Both the position numbers and the translations under genes were made by a program. The notes below the pieces were generated by a model. The model was not told the origin of the DNA. It searched no databases and was given only the letters and a program-made list of their open reading frames with translations. Positions 26,240-34,232 of a stretch of DNA of 64,000 bases are shown here, one piece after another (position 1 is the first letter of the stretch; each line of letters begins with the position of its first letter). The stretch comes from UBA1181 sp963648205 (GTDB lineage: Bacteria > Bacteroidota > Bacteroidia > Bacteroidales > Paludibacteraceae): positions 4,622 through 68,621 of the forward strand of contig CAVJCT010000066.1 in NCBI GenBank assembly GCA_963648205.1, in the 5' to 3' direction.

Positions 26240-27895
26240 TCATTTGTCTTCGTAAAGGTAGCGTTTGATGCTCTTTTTAGGCGTTTTTTCAAATTCTGTC
26301 GGATGAATTTTGAATTTTTTCACCTGTTCGTAGGCTGCCAAGTTCCTGTTTAAGTCATTACGGTGTTGCTCCATAATGCTCTCCAAGTCCTCTTGGCGGA
26401 TATTGCTTTCGTCCATTGCAGCAAAGTCTGGGTAGACAAGGGCAACAATCTTCTCGTCGCTTTGAATGACAACGCTTTCAGAGATGAATGGCATATTGTT
26501 AATTTTTGCCTCAATTTCCTCAGGGTAGACATTCTGTCCGGAAGAGGTCAAAATCATAGTCTTTGAACGTCCTTTGATGAAGATGTTGTTTTCTTTGTCC
26601 ATCACACCGACATCACCGGTTTTCAACCAACCATCCTCGGTGAAAACGTTGCGAGTTGCCTCCTCATTCTTATAGTAACCTTTCATCACGTTACGACCTT
26701 TCACCAAGATTTCTCCTGGAATATGCTCTGGGTCGGAAGAGTCAATCTTCACTTGTACGTCGGTGATAGGTTTTCCGACAGAGTGAGGAACATAGTTCTT
26801 CGTATCAACACTGATGAGTGGCGCACACTCCGTCATTCCGTAACCAACTGTGAAAGGGAATTTTATTTTCGTGAAGAAATCTTCAACATCTTTGTTGAAA
26901 GGAGCTCCACCGATCACGATCAATCTGAATTTTCCACCAAACACGTTGATGAGTCTGTTTCTAATCTCTGCGTATACACGGTTGGAAATCAGCGGAATAC
27001 TTGTTGCCACCTTCATGGAAGTCTTGTTCAACAAAGGCAACAGATTGTTTTTGTAAATCTTCTCGATAACCAAAGGCACGGTGAAGATACTGTCTGGTTT
27101 TACCTCGTCCATCGCCTTCAAAAGAATCTTCGGACTTGGAATTCTCGTCAAGAAAGTGATGTGACTACCAGCTGCGAATTGTGCCAAAAAGTCGAATGCG
27201 CAACCGTAAGCATGGGCTAAAGGCAAGAAAGAGAGGATGTTATAGCCTCTTGCCACCAGATTAGTGCAGAATCCGTATTCGATTTGGCAGCAAATATTTT
27301 CGCCGGTCAACATAACGCCTTTGCTGAAGCCTGTAGTACCAGAAGTGTAGTTGATGATAGCAACCTCGTCGCCGCTCTTGTCTTCAAACTTGATGTCGCT
27401 CTTAGTGAAACCATTAGGGTAGGTTTTTTCTACCAGTTCATTCAGGTGCTTCATCGTCATTTGGATGGTTTCGCCAGAGGCTTGGTAGACGCAGCGGAAC
27501 TCTGAGATTGAGAACACACCGCGAACGTTTGGCATTCTGTTTTCGTCAAGGTTATCCCACTGATTATCAGTCAAGAAGACCAATTTAGAGTCTGAGTGGT
27601 TGATGATGTGCTGCACATCGTTAGGATGGAAATCCTGAAGAATAGGAACGATGACCGCACCGTAAGAAACGGTCGCGAGGAATGTAATCGCCCATTCTGG
27701 AGTGTTACGTCCAACCAAAGCGATTTTATCCTCTTTAGTAATGTTCAGTTCCTTGAAGAGAACGTGCATTTTTGCTATTTCTTGAGCGACCTGAGCGTAA
27801 GTGTAACTTTTTTTCGTTACATAGTTGGTCATTGCCATCAAATCCCAGTTCTCTTGGAGAGAACTTTCAATGTACTGAATGAAACTTTTCGACAT
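26240..27895 (-). CDS. Long-chain fatty acid-CoA ligase (AMP-forming)
   Basis: A 551-residue acyl-adenylate enzyme that activates fatty acids to acyl-CoA. Motifs in order: INYTSGTTGFSKGVMLT (P-loop, about 187-203), VGYGMTECAPLIS (about 345-357), WLKTGDVGVMD (about 425-435), GRSKTMILTSSGQNVYPEEI (about 444-463), and the catalytic Lys in PKKSIKRYLYEDK at the extreme C-terminus. It resembles the FadD/long-chain type common in Bacteroidales. It may serve membrane-lipid recycling, since beta-oxidation genes are not seen here. Confidence 0.9.
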   Translation of the reverse strand: MSKSFIQYIESSLQENWDLMAMTNYVTKKSYTYAQVAQEIAKMHVLFKELNITKEDKIALVGRNTPEWAITFLATVSYGAVIVPILQDFHPNDVQHIINHSDSKLVFLTDNQWDNLDENRMPNVRGVFSISEFRCVYQASGETIQMTMKHLNELVEKTYPNGFTKSDIKFEDKSGDEVAIINYTSGTTGFSKGVMLTGENICCQIEYGFCTNLVARGYNILSFLPLAHAYGCAFDFLAQFAAGSHITFLTRIPSPKILLKAMDEVKPDSIFTVPLVIEKIYKNNLLPLLNKTSMKVATSIPLISNRVYAEIRNRLINVFGGKFRLIVIGGAPFNKDVEDFFTKIKFPFTVGYGMTECAPLISVDTKNYVPHSVGKPITDVQVKIDSSDPEHIPGEILVKGRNVMKGYYKNEEATRNVFTEDGWLKTGDVGVMDKENNIFIKGRSKTMILTSSGQNVYPEEIEAKINNMPFISESVVIQSDEKIVALVYPDFAAMDESNIRQEDLESIMEQHRNDLNRNLAAYEQVKKFKIHPTEFEKTPKKSIKRYLYEDK

Positions 27896-28015
27896 ATATT
27901 ATATCTCTTTTCGTTTACTGTCTTTTGCGTAGTATGCGTCTAACATTTTTGGCTGATTTTTGTTAGACGTTGACTTTTTACAATTGCTATTTTACTCAAA
28001 ATTGGCAAAACTGTG

Positions 28016-28023
28016 CAAATATA
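28016..28023 (-). promoter_or_regulatory. Bacteroidota -7 promoter element for the acyl-CoA ligase
   Basis: CAAATATA on plus is TATATTTG on minus, 120 bases before the ligase start, implying a leader of about 110 bases. Confidence 0.45.
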
Positions 28024-28107
28024 ATGCTTTTTTACACACCTTGGCTCGATTTGTGTATTTCATTGTGTTTTTTTTGTGGGGCATTCTTATATAAAGGTGA
28101 AAACTCG

Positions 28108-28115
28108 TATTTTTG
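28108..28115 (+). promoter_or_regulatory. Bacteroidota -7 promoter element for the DUF4494 gene
   Basis: TATTTTTG, 34 bases before the DUF4494 start codon. Confidence 0.55.
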
Positions 28116-28149
28116 TCGTTAGTATTATGAAACGAAAAACATATAAGTT

Positions 28150-28602
28150 ATGAATTTTTTTGAATGTAAAGTATCATACGAGACAGAGGAAGAGACAACT
28201 GGTAAGAATGCCGGAAAGAAGAAAAAGAAGACCGACACCTATATGGTCGATGCCTTGTCGTTTACGGAGGCAGAGGCGAGAATCATAGAGGAGGTCGCAC
28301 CTTTTTACACTCGAGAGTTCAATGTTGCAAGTATTCGCAAGGCGAAGATAAGCGAGATTTTCGGTCAGGATATCGAGGCAGAAAGATGGTACAAATGTCG
28401 AGTTGCATACATTACCATTGATGAGGTGAATGCAACGGAGAAGAAGGCTTTCTCTACGATTTTGGTGCATGCCGATAATTTCGAGGAGGCATTGAAGAAT
28501 TTGAAAGACGGACTTAAAGAGACGATTTCGGATACTGAAATCGTAACGATAACAGACACGCCGATTATGGATGTCTATCGTTATGAGGTTCCTGAAAAAT
28601 AG
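28150..28602 (+). CDS. DUF4494 protein
   Basis: A 150-residue soluble protein matching the Bacteroidota DUF4494 family: FFECKVSYE at the start, the highly conserved YMVDALSFTEAEARIIEE (about 35-52), RWYKCRVAYITIDE and the closing IMDVYRYE. The function of the family is unknown. A Lys-rich insert (GKKKKKTDTY) sits between the first strands. The gene leads a three-gene group with the YggS-type protein and a membrane protein. Confidence 0.85.
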   Translation: MNFFECKVSYETEEETTGKNAGKKKKKTDTYMVDALSFTEAEARIIEEVAPFYTREFNVASIRKAKISEIFGQDIEAERWYKCRVAYITIDEVNATEKKAFSTILVHADNFEEALKNLKDGLKETISDTEIVTITDTPIMDVYRYEVPEK

Positions 28603-28644
28603 GAACACCCCAATTTTTGTGTGAAATTGTTTAAAATTACTTAG

Positions 28645-29304
28645 ATGATGATAGCGCAGAAAATTAAAGAATATAAAGAGGAATTACCTCCGAATGTGAA
28701 GTTGTTGGCAGTGTCGAAATATCACCCTGTTGAGGCTTTGCAAGAGGCGTATGATGCGGGTCAACGTGCGTTTGGTGAGAGTCGGGCGCAGGAGTTGACG
28801 CAGAAATATGAAGTGTTGCCCAAAGATATTGAGTGGCATTTCATCGGGCATTTGCAGACGAACAAGGTGAAGTATATTGCTCCTTTCGTGTCGCTGATTC
28901 ACAGTGTGGATAGCGAGGAGGTGCTGGCAGAGATTGACAAGCAGGCCAAGAAAAACAATCGAGTGATTGAGTGCCTGTTGGAGATTCATGTCGCACAGGA
29001 GGAGACGAAATTTGGCTATGGATTCAAGACGGCGCGCGAGTTCCTTTCGAGTGGACGATTGAAAAACTATCCTAATGTTTCGTTGGTCGGAATTATGGGA
29101 ATGGCGTCTAATGTTGACGATGACGAGCAAATTCGTAGAGAGTTCCACGAGTTGTCTTCTTTCTTTCAGGAGATGAAAAAGACGGTGGCACCGCAGTTCC
29201 GTGAACTGTCTATGGGAATGTCGGGTGATTATAAAATAGCGATTGAGGAGGGTAGTACGATAGTTCGTTTGGGAACTTCTATCTTTGGAGAACGCCAGTA
29301 TTGA
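28645..29304 (+). CDS. YggS/PLPBP-family pyridoxal-phosphate homeostasis protein
   Basis: A 219-residue single-domain alanine-racemase-fold protein. The PLP-binding Lys is in LLAVSKYHPVEAL (about 20-32), followed by FGESRAQEL, EWHFIGHLQTNKVKYI and the phosphate-binding LSMGMSGDYKIAIEEGST near the end. The family controls free PLP and amino-acid balance rather than catalysing a known reaction. It begins 42 bases after the DUF4494 gene. Confidence 0.92.
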   Translation: MMIAQKIKEYKEELPPNVKLLAVSKYHPVEALQEAYDAGQRAFGESRAQELTQKYEVLPKDIEWHFIGHLQTNKVKYIAPFVSLIHSVDSEEVLAEIDKQAKKNNRVIECLLEIHVAQEETKFGYGFKTAREFLSSGRLKNYPNVSLVGIMGMASNVDDDEQIRREFHELSSFFQEMKKTVAPQFRELSMGMSGDYKIAIEEGSTIVRLGTSIFGERQY

Positions 29305-29321
29305 TGTAAAAAAAGAATAGT

Positions 29322-29846
29322 ATGTCGCCTTTATATTTTCTATATTCCGTGTTGCCGTTTGTCGGCTTCATTTTGTTGCACGAGTTGGAGATTTGTTTGA
29401 CGAGGTCGAACTGGTGGGGCAAGAATGAGTCGTTGGCGAAGAATAAGTTTCCAAAGTTGAAAGACTATTTTTCATCGTTAGCACCCTTGACGAGAATGTC
29501 GTGCATTGTCGTAGGTTTGGAGAAGCTGATGATGGTGATGTTGATAACCATTGCGATAATGGGTGCGACGGACGAGTTGGAGGTTTATTCGCAGCGGTTG
29601 TGGGTGTCGGTAGTCTTGGCTACGGAGGTATGCTTGCTGTTGCGGATTCTCTTTGCGGTGGTTGTGCGAAAATATGTGCCTGGATTGGTAACGGCAGTTA
29701 TCGGGTTTGTGTTAGGAGTGTATCTCGTATGGCAGTTCTCGCTGGCGTTCCCAGTATGGGTGTTGCTGTTCTTTACGGTTATCGGACTGATGTTTGTTGG
29801 TTTGAATGAATATTGGGCATTGCGATTGGGCAATCGTGTGAGATAG
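29322..29846 (+). CDS. Membrane protein, possibly HXXEE-like
   Basis: A 174-residue protein with four or five membrane helices (about 5-22, 55-85, 92-112, 118-136, 140-160). The first helix holds LLHELEICLTRSNWW, which recalls the HXXEE membrane family, but only part of that signature is met. It starts 17 bases after the YggS-type gene and ends at a strong terminator, so it is the last gene of that unit. Confidence 0.7.
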   Translation: MSPLYFLYSVLPFVGFILLHELEICLTRSNWWGKNESLAKNKFPKLKDYFSSLAPLTRMSCIVVGLEKLMMVMLITIAIMGATDELEVYSQRLWVSVVLATEVCLLLRILFAVVVRKYVPGLVTAVIGFVLGVYLVWQFSLAFPVWVLLFFTVIGLMFVGLNEYWALRLGNRVR

Positions 29847-29867
29847 AGAAACAGGTAAAAAATAAGA

Positions 29868-29912
29868 GAGAAACTTTTCGGTCATTGCGATTGAAAAGTT
29901 TCTCTTTTTTTT
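29868..29912 (+). terminator. Intrinsic terminator
   Basis: The 12-base stem GAGAAACTTTTC/GAAAAGTTTCTC is followed by eight T residues. Confidence 0.9.
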
Positions 29913-29923
29913 GTGGCTTGTAG

Positions 29924-29997
29924 TGACTCCGGTGGGATTCTAACCCACGATCTTCAGAACCGGAATCTGATATTCTATACAGCTGAACTACGGAGCC
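29924..29997 (-). tRNA. tRNA-Arg (anticodon CCG)
   Basis: On the minus strand a full cloverleaf is visible: acceptor GGCTCCG/CGGAGTC (one G-U), anticodon stem TCAGA/TCTGA around loop TTCCGGT, hence anticodon CCG, and T-arm GTGGG-TTAGAAT-CCCAC. The 74-base gene does not encode CCA. It reads the rare codon CGG. A TACCTTTG promoter element lies 18 bases before its 5' end. It borders the dinD repeat region. Confidence 0.93.
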
Positions 29998-30014
29998 ATC
30001 CAATAATGGTGGTG

Positions 30015-30022
30015 CAAAGGTA
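30015..30022 (-). promoter_or_regulatory. Bacteroidota -7 promoter element for tRNA-Arg
   Basis: CAAAGGTA on plus is TACCTTTG on minus, 17 bases upstream of the tRNA 5' end. Confidence 0.6.
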
Positions 30023-30093
30023 AGAAAAAAATGGGAGAACCAAAGGTCGTTTGCTTAGATAGTTTTTGGAAGATACTCAACAGGGGAAAAGAA

Positions 30094-30310
30094 AGAAAAC
30101 TGACGACCATTTTCGTGGTGTCACGAAAATGGTGATTGATGTTGATAATCAGATAGTTAAATGAAAACTCAAACCATTTTCGTGGGCTCACGAAAATGGT
30201 TTGGATGGGGGCATTGTTGACAGGGTGAAAATAGAAAACTGACGACCATTTTCGTGGTGTTACGAAAATGGTCGTTGATGTTGATAATCAGAGAGTTAGA
30301 AGAAAACTCT
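30094..30310. repeat. Left 217-bp direct repeat containing three palindromes
   Basis: This segment recurs at 30986-31202 with a constant offset of 892 bases, no insertion or deletion and only scattered substitutions. It contains palindromes at 30106-30133, 30173-30200 and 30245-30272; a fourth, at 30311-30338, starts just outside. Each has arms ACCATTTTCGTG and CACGAAAATGGT around four variable bases. Between them lie repeated phrases such as GTTGATAATCAGA and GAAAACTC. There is no convincing gene from 29998 to 30356. Confidence 0.9.
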
Positions 30311-30338
30311 ACCATTTTCGTGGACTCACGAAAATGGT
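30311..30338. repeat. Palindrome of the dinD family, solitary left copy
   Basis: ACCATTTTCGTG, GACT, CACGAAAATGGT. It lies just outside the left direct repeat, next to the 3' end of the dinD remnant, and has no counterpart at the right end. Confidence 0.85.
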
Positions 30339-30356
30339 ATGGATGAGAGTCCTGTT

Positions 30357-30904
30357 TTATCGATTCTCCAACTCTTTAGGAAGTTTATCAGAGGATTTCT
30401 CGATTTCCTTTTGGTTCTTAGAAACTCTTCTTTCAACTTTTTTGATGTCTTCTGCTGCAGGAAGATCCTCTGGCTTTATACCTCTCTGACCGAGCATTTG
30501 GCGGACGCTACTGTTGTTTTGAATATGCTCGTCTGTTATGCTACTTTCACCGAAAAGGTCTTTTTGCTCGACGTTGTAGTTGGTCATCTCTGTTGCAAGA
30601 TTTTTTGCTGCGATGGTCAGAGTAGGGAGAAAACTCGTTGAGAACCACTTCCTAAGGAGACCATTTTCGTGACCTCACGAAAATGGTCGTCTATGTTGAT
30701 ACTCTGCGACTTACAGGATTCTACGGCACGACTTATTGCGACGAGAAAATTTTCCCAACGTGCGTAGCCTAACACTATTTGCAAGTCTCTGGCAAACCAA
30801 ATCTCAACTTGTTCATCACCTTTATCACCCTTTATGTACTGGGCGATTTTATTAAAATCAGAGGTGTACTGATTGATTCTTTGCAAATCCATAAAAGCAA
30901 ACAA
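30357..30904 (-). pseudogene. dinD: Decayed DinD (DNA damage-inducible protein D) gene
   Basis: Two minus-strand pieces make up one broken gene. The 5' piece (30904 to 30617) encodes the DinD N-terminus: IWFARDLQIVLGYARWENFL, then INIDDHFREVTKMVSLGSGS, and stops shortly after. The 3' piece, in another frame, encodes the DinD C-terminus (TIAAKNLATEM, then SSITDEHIQNNSSVRQMLGQ, GIKPEDLPAAEDIKKVERRV). Intact homologues have well over 100 residues between these parts, so the centre is deleted and the junction shifts the frame. In E. coli DinD is SOS-induced and inhibits RecA filament activities. The promoter element is intact. The codons for HFREVTKMV form the palindrome at 30660-30687. Confidence 0.85.
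30660..30687. repeat. Palindrome inside the dinD coding sequence
   Basis: ACCATTTTCGTG, ACCT, CACGAAAATGGT; on the minus strand it reads HFREVTKMV within DinD. About 26 further bases on its right resemble the bases next to the non-coding copies at 30245 and 31137. Confidence 0.9.
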
Positions 30905-30926
30905 TTAGTTTTTATTATTACAAGTG

Positions 30927-30934
30927 CAAATATA
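30927..30934 (-). promoter_or_regulatory. Bacteroidota -7 promoter element for dinD
   Basis: CAAATATA on plus is TATATTTG on minus, 22 bases before the dinD start codon. Confidence 0.55.
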
Positions 30935-30985
30935 GTTGTTTTCTATGAATAATAAAAGCTTTTGGATGTATAACATAGTATGAAC

Positions 30986-31202
30986 AGAAAACTGCCAACC
31001 ATTTTCGTGGCATCACGAAAATGGTGATTGATGTTGATAATCAGATAGTTAATAGGAAACTGCGACCATTTTCGTAGGCTCACGAAAATGGTTTGGATGG
31101 GGGCATTGTTGACAGAGTGAAAATAGAAAACTGTCGACCATTTTCGTGTAGTCACGAAAATGGTCGTTGGTGTTGATAATCAGAGAGTTAATAGAAAACT
31201 CT
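30986..31202. repeat. Right 217-bp direct repeat containing three palindromes
   Basis: Near-identical to 30094-30310. It contains palindromes at 30998-31025, 31065-31092 (left arm changed to ACCATTTTCGTA) and 31137-31164. The remaining bases of the gap (30905-31319) hold the dinD promoter and a minus-strand terminator; no gene is supported. Confidence 0.9.
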
Positions 31203-31261
31203 ATTCGTTCATTTGAATGTAACTGCTTGTAGTAACATTTGTATCACTTACAGATAAATGT

Positions 31262-31303
31262 AAAAAAGAGACGCAACAGAATAAATATCCGCTGCATCTC
31301 TTC
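31262..31303 (-). terminator. Intrinsic terminator for the M49 peptidase operon
   Basis: On the minus strand AGAGATGCA pairs with TGCGTCTCT (one G-U pair), followed by six T residues, 17 bases after the peptidase stop. Confidence 0.7.
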
Positions 31304-31319
31304 TTATGTCCTATAACCT

Positions 31320-33368
31320 CTACAAATTTGAATACTTTGTTGAGTATCTGATCATTTGTTTGACGAAACTTTCGCTATAGTCAACTTTTACGTCGATTAT
31401 TTCGCCTTTGTCATTCAACACTGGCTGGTAGACTGGGTTGACAAAGCCTTTGTATGGGGCGAGCTGCAATTTCGCATATCGCTCTTTGACTTCTTTCAGC
31501 AATTCTTGGTCTACTTTGACACCGTACTGCTCAACTAAGTTTTTGGCTCCGTTGAAGTCGCCTTCTGATTTAATACGTTGAATCTCAGCTAATAAATCGC
31601 CGAAGAGTCCACGGAGGGCTTCATAGTCGTTGATGACGACAAAGGTCTTTCCGTCGCGCTTTTTCATCTCTACGACTTTGTTGGCTTGGCCTTTCTCGAA
31701 CACCCAATGTGCAATCAAGGCTCTGTTGCGCATGTGGGCTTCCTCGATGTTGTTGCCTTCTTCAATGCGAGTCAACTGCGTCATCAAACCATTCATCATA
31801 TATTTGTAATACTCGGCTTTGTAGGCTTCCTTGTTAGGTAAGAGACCGAGCTCTACGATTTTGTCATCGGCAGCGTAGTAGAGTCCGAAGAGGTCGGCAC
31901 GGGCTTCCTCAATGGTGGCTCCGTAGACTTTCAGAGAGTCTTGGCTGACTCCTGGCAACATCTGACCAGAACCGTGTCCGAGGCACTCGTGGAGGTCGGT
32001 GTGCAGATTATCTGATTGGAAACCATATTTCTCAACTAAATCAATTTCTGCTTGACTCCATATAAATTCTTCGCTGAATCCATTGCCAATGCTTGCCTTG
32101 TCGTATGCTTCGGTGATATTTTGCAAGGTTACGGATTTAGAACCGTGCATTTGGCGAATCCAGTTGGCGTTTGGCAAGTTGATGCCGATCGGAGTGGCAG
32201 GATGGCAGTCTCCACCCAACATAGCAGCGGTGATTACTTTTGCACTGACACCCTTCACTTTTGGTTTTCTGAAACGAGGGTCAACAGGAGAATGGTCTTC
32301 AAACCATTGAGCGTTGTCGCAGATTTTCTTTGTGCGCTCGGTCGCTTCTAAGTCTTTAAAGTTGACAACCGACTCCCAACTGGCTTTGAATCCTAATGGG
32401 TCGCCGTAGGTCTCGATGAATCCGTTCACGAAGTCAATTCTTGAATCCAAATCGCCCACCCAGAGAATACTATACTCGTCAAATGTCTTTAAATCTCCAG
32501 TCTCATAAAATTTGATAAGTGAGAGAATGACGTTTTTCTGCTTGTCGTTTTCTGCCACTTCGACGGCTTTCTTCAACCATCCAACGATTTTCTCGATGGC
32601 AGGAGAATACATTCCGCCTATTTTCCAGACTTTCTCCACCAACTTGCCGTCTTCCTTGACAAGTTTGCTGTTCATACCGTAGGAGATTGGAGTTTCGTCG
32701 CCCTCCACCTTTTGTGAAGCGTAGAAATCGTCCACCTCTTTCTCAGTAACGCCCTCGTAGTAGTTGTTGGCAGAGTTTTTGATTACGTCAATGCCCTCTT
32801 GTTGGTTTACTCTTTTCGCATAGAGTTTAGGGTCGAAGATGACGGGGCATATCGTGTCTAAGAGTTTGTCGACATTGCCGTCATATTGATCCAAAGGAAG
32901 GACATTGGCAGGTAAAGACTTGACTGTGAGGCGGAAATAAACCTCAGAGAAGCCAGGAACGAACTTGTCTGTAGCGTAGTGGTGGTGTATTCCGTTGGCG
33001 AACCAAACACGTTTCAGATAAGTTTCTAACCCTTTGTATTCGTCGCATTGTCTATCTCCAGCATAGTTCAAGAAGACAGCCTCTAAAGTCTTGCGAATCA
33101 CCAAGTTATACTTGTTGTTCTGGTCGAAGAGAATGTCTCGACCCTCGATGGCAGCTTCTGAAAGGAAATAAATCAATTTTTTCTGTTGTAGACTTAATTT
33201 ATCGAACTCAGGCACTTTATAGCGCAAGACTTCGATGTCGGCGAACCGGTCAACGTGGTAGTTGAATGGCTCTGTGCTTTCAGCCTGCTTGTTGCCTGAA
33301 CAAGCGCAGGCTCCGATTGCTAATGCACTCATAGTCAATACTTTTATTATGTTCATTTTATTTTTCAA
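31320..33368 (-). CDS. Peptidase family M49 (dipeptidyl-peptidase III-like) lipoprotein
   Basis: A 682-residue protein with a lipoprotein signal (SALAIGACACSGNK). The zinc motif appears as HECLGH (about 459-464) with the third ligand in EEARADLFGLYY (about 486), the form of M49 known from Bacteroides rather than HELLGH of animal DPP III. M49 enzymes release dipeptides from the N-terminus of short peptides. The signal predicts anchoring in the periplasm or outer membrane, where it could finish digestion of oligopeptides. It is followed on the minus strand by a terminator and preceded by a secreted protein gene with no gap. Confidence 0.9.
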   Translation of the reverse strand: MKNKMNIIKVLTMSALAIGACACSGNKQAESTEPFNYHVDRFADIEVLRYKVPEFDKLSLQQKKLIYFLSEAAIEGRDILFDQNNKYNLVIRKTLEAVFLNYAGDRQCDEYKGLETYLKRVWFANGIHHHYATDKFVPGFSEVYFRLTVKSLPANVLPLDQYDGNVDKLLDTICPVIFDPKLYAKRVNQQEGIDVIKNSANNYYEGVTEKEVDDFYASQKVEGDETPISYGMNSKLVKEDGKLVEKVWKIGGMYSPAIEKIVGWLKKAVEVAENDKQKNVILSLIKFYETGDLKTFDEYSILWVGDLDSRIDFVNGFIETYGDPLGFKASWESVVNFKDLEATERTKKICDNAQWFEDHSPVDPRFRKPKVKGVSAKVITAAMLGGDCHPATPIGINLPNANWIRQMHGSKSVTLQNITEAYDKASIGNGFSEEFIWSQAEIDLVEKYGFQSDNLHTDLHECLGHGSGQMLPGVSQDSLKVYGATIEEARADLFGLYYAADDKIVELGLLPNKEAYKAEYYKYMMNGLMTQLTRIEEGNNIEEAHMRNRALIAHWVFEKGQANKVVEMKKRDGKTFVVINDYEALRGLFGDLLAEIQRIKSEGDFNGAKNLVEQYGVKVDQELLKEVKERYAKLQLAPYKGFVNPVYQPVLNDKGEIIDVKVDYSESFVKQMIRYSTKYSNL

Positions 33369-34232
33369 TTATTGTTGGTTTCGTGCGTCAATATTCTCTT
33401 CAAAACGCCACATTCCCTTTTTCAAGTCGTATGCGTCGTAGGTGAAATCGGGACCGTAGTAGGCGCGAATGCCAGTGTAGGACGGCTCTATTGGTGAAAG
33501 GTGGTCGAAAATGATTTTCTCGACGGATGAGTCATAATCCAAAGTCACTTTTCCGTCGGAATTATACTCTAAAACAATTCTGTAAGGATTTTTCTTTGTT
33601 CTCGCAGACTGTTTGTTGACATCTGTGGAAGCACTTTTATCGAACACCTCTTTCCCGAAAGATGAGAGTCTGCCTTGTTTGTCGAAATCCAAAGGCTCGA
33701 TCACTTTGAAGTCTGTCGCAGCGTCGAAGCCCGACCATCCGAAAGCGATGTAGTAGTTGTCTCGTCTCTTCTTCACATGGAACACCTTATAATAAAGTGC
33801 GCCATACCAGTTTTTCACACTGATTTCGCCCGTCTCTTTAGGTACGTTTGTGTTTTTGAAGACGAGAGGGGTAGTAACTGTTTCTCCTTTTGCGCGATAC
33901 TGCACATATCCACCATACTGGTATGACTTATCCTCTAACGGAAAAGACCAAGTGTAGATGCGCACCTTATTATCGTCGGAATAGATTTTCCCAAGGTTTC
34001 GCAATTCCAGAAAAGGATCGTCGAACGAGTTGGGGTTTTGCAGAAGAAGACCGATTTTTTCGTTTAGTTTTTGGTTGAGGCTCATCTTGACGGAATCGTC
34101 TCGGCACTCGGCAATAGTGTCGAATATTTTCTGAAGAGCAGAACGATCTTGCGCCTGAAGCGAAACCATCTTCAGAATGAGAAATCCTAAGAAAATAAGG
34201 ATATGTTTATGAATGTTGATGTTCTTGAACAT
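33369..34232 (-). CDS. Exported protein, unknown
   Basis: A 287-residue protein with a signal sequence (ILIFLGFLILKMVSLQAQ, cleavage near residue 27). The mature part has short motifs seen in uncharacterised Bacteroidota proteins (VRIYTWSFPLEDKSYQYGGY, YYIAFGWSGFDAATDFKVIE, MWRFEEN) but no domain I can name. Its ATG overlaps the stop codon of the pseudouridine synthase gene (TAATG), and its own stop abuts the M49 peptidase, so the genes are translated from one mRNA. Confidence 0.75.
   Translation of the reverse strand: MFKNINIHKHILIFLGFLILKMVSLQAQDRSALQKIFDTIAECRDDSVKMSLNQKLNEKIGLLLQNPNSFDDPFLELRNLGKIYSDDNKVRIYTWSFPLEDKSYQYGGYVQYRAKGETVTTPLVFKNTNVPKETGEISVKNWYGALYYKVFHVKKRRDNYYIAFGWSGFDAATDFKVIEPLDFDKQGRLSSFGKEVFDKSASTDVNKQSARTKKNPYRIVLEYNSDGKVTLDYDSSVEKIIFDHLSPIEPSYTGIRAYYGPDFTYDAYDLKKGMWRFEENIDARNQQ

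Noticed and set aside
29988..30191. Minus-strand ORF of 67 codons containing HFRDTTKMV
   Set aside because: It runs through the tRNA-Arg promoter and a palindrome array. The likeness to DinD comes from the repeat, not from a gene. The similar frame at 30943-31155 is rejected for the same reason.
29924..31202. An integrated element using tRNA-Arg as attachment site
   Set aside because: No second copy of the tRNA 3' end is found in the window and no integrase is present.
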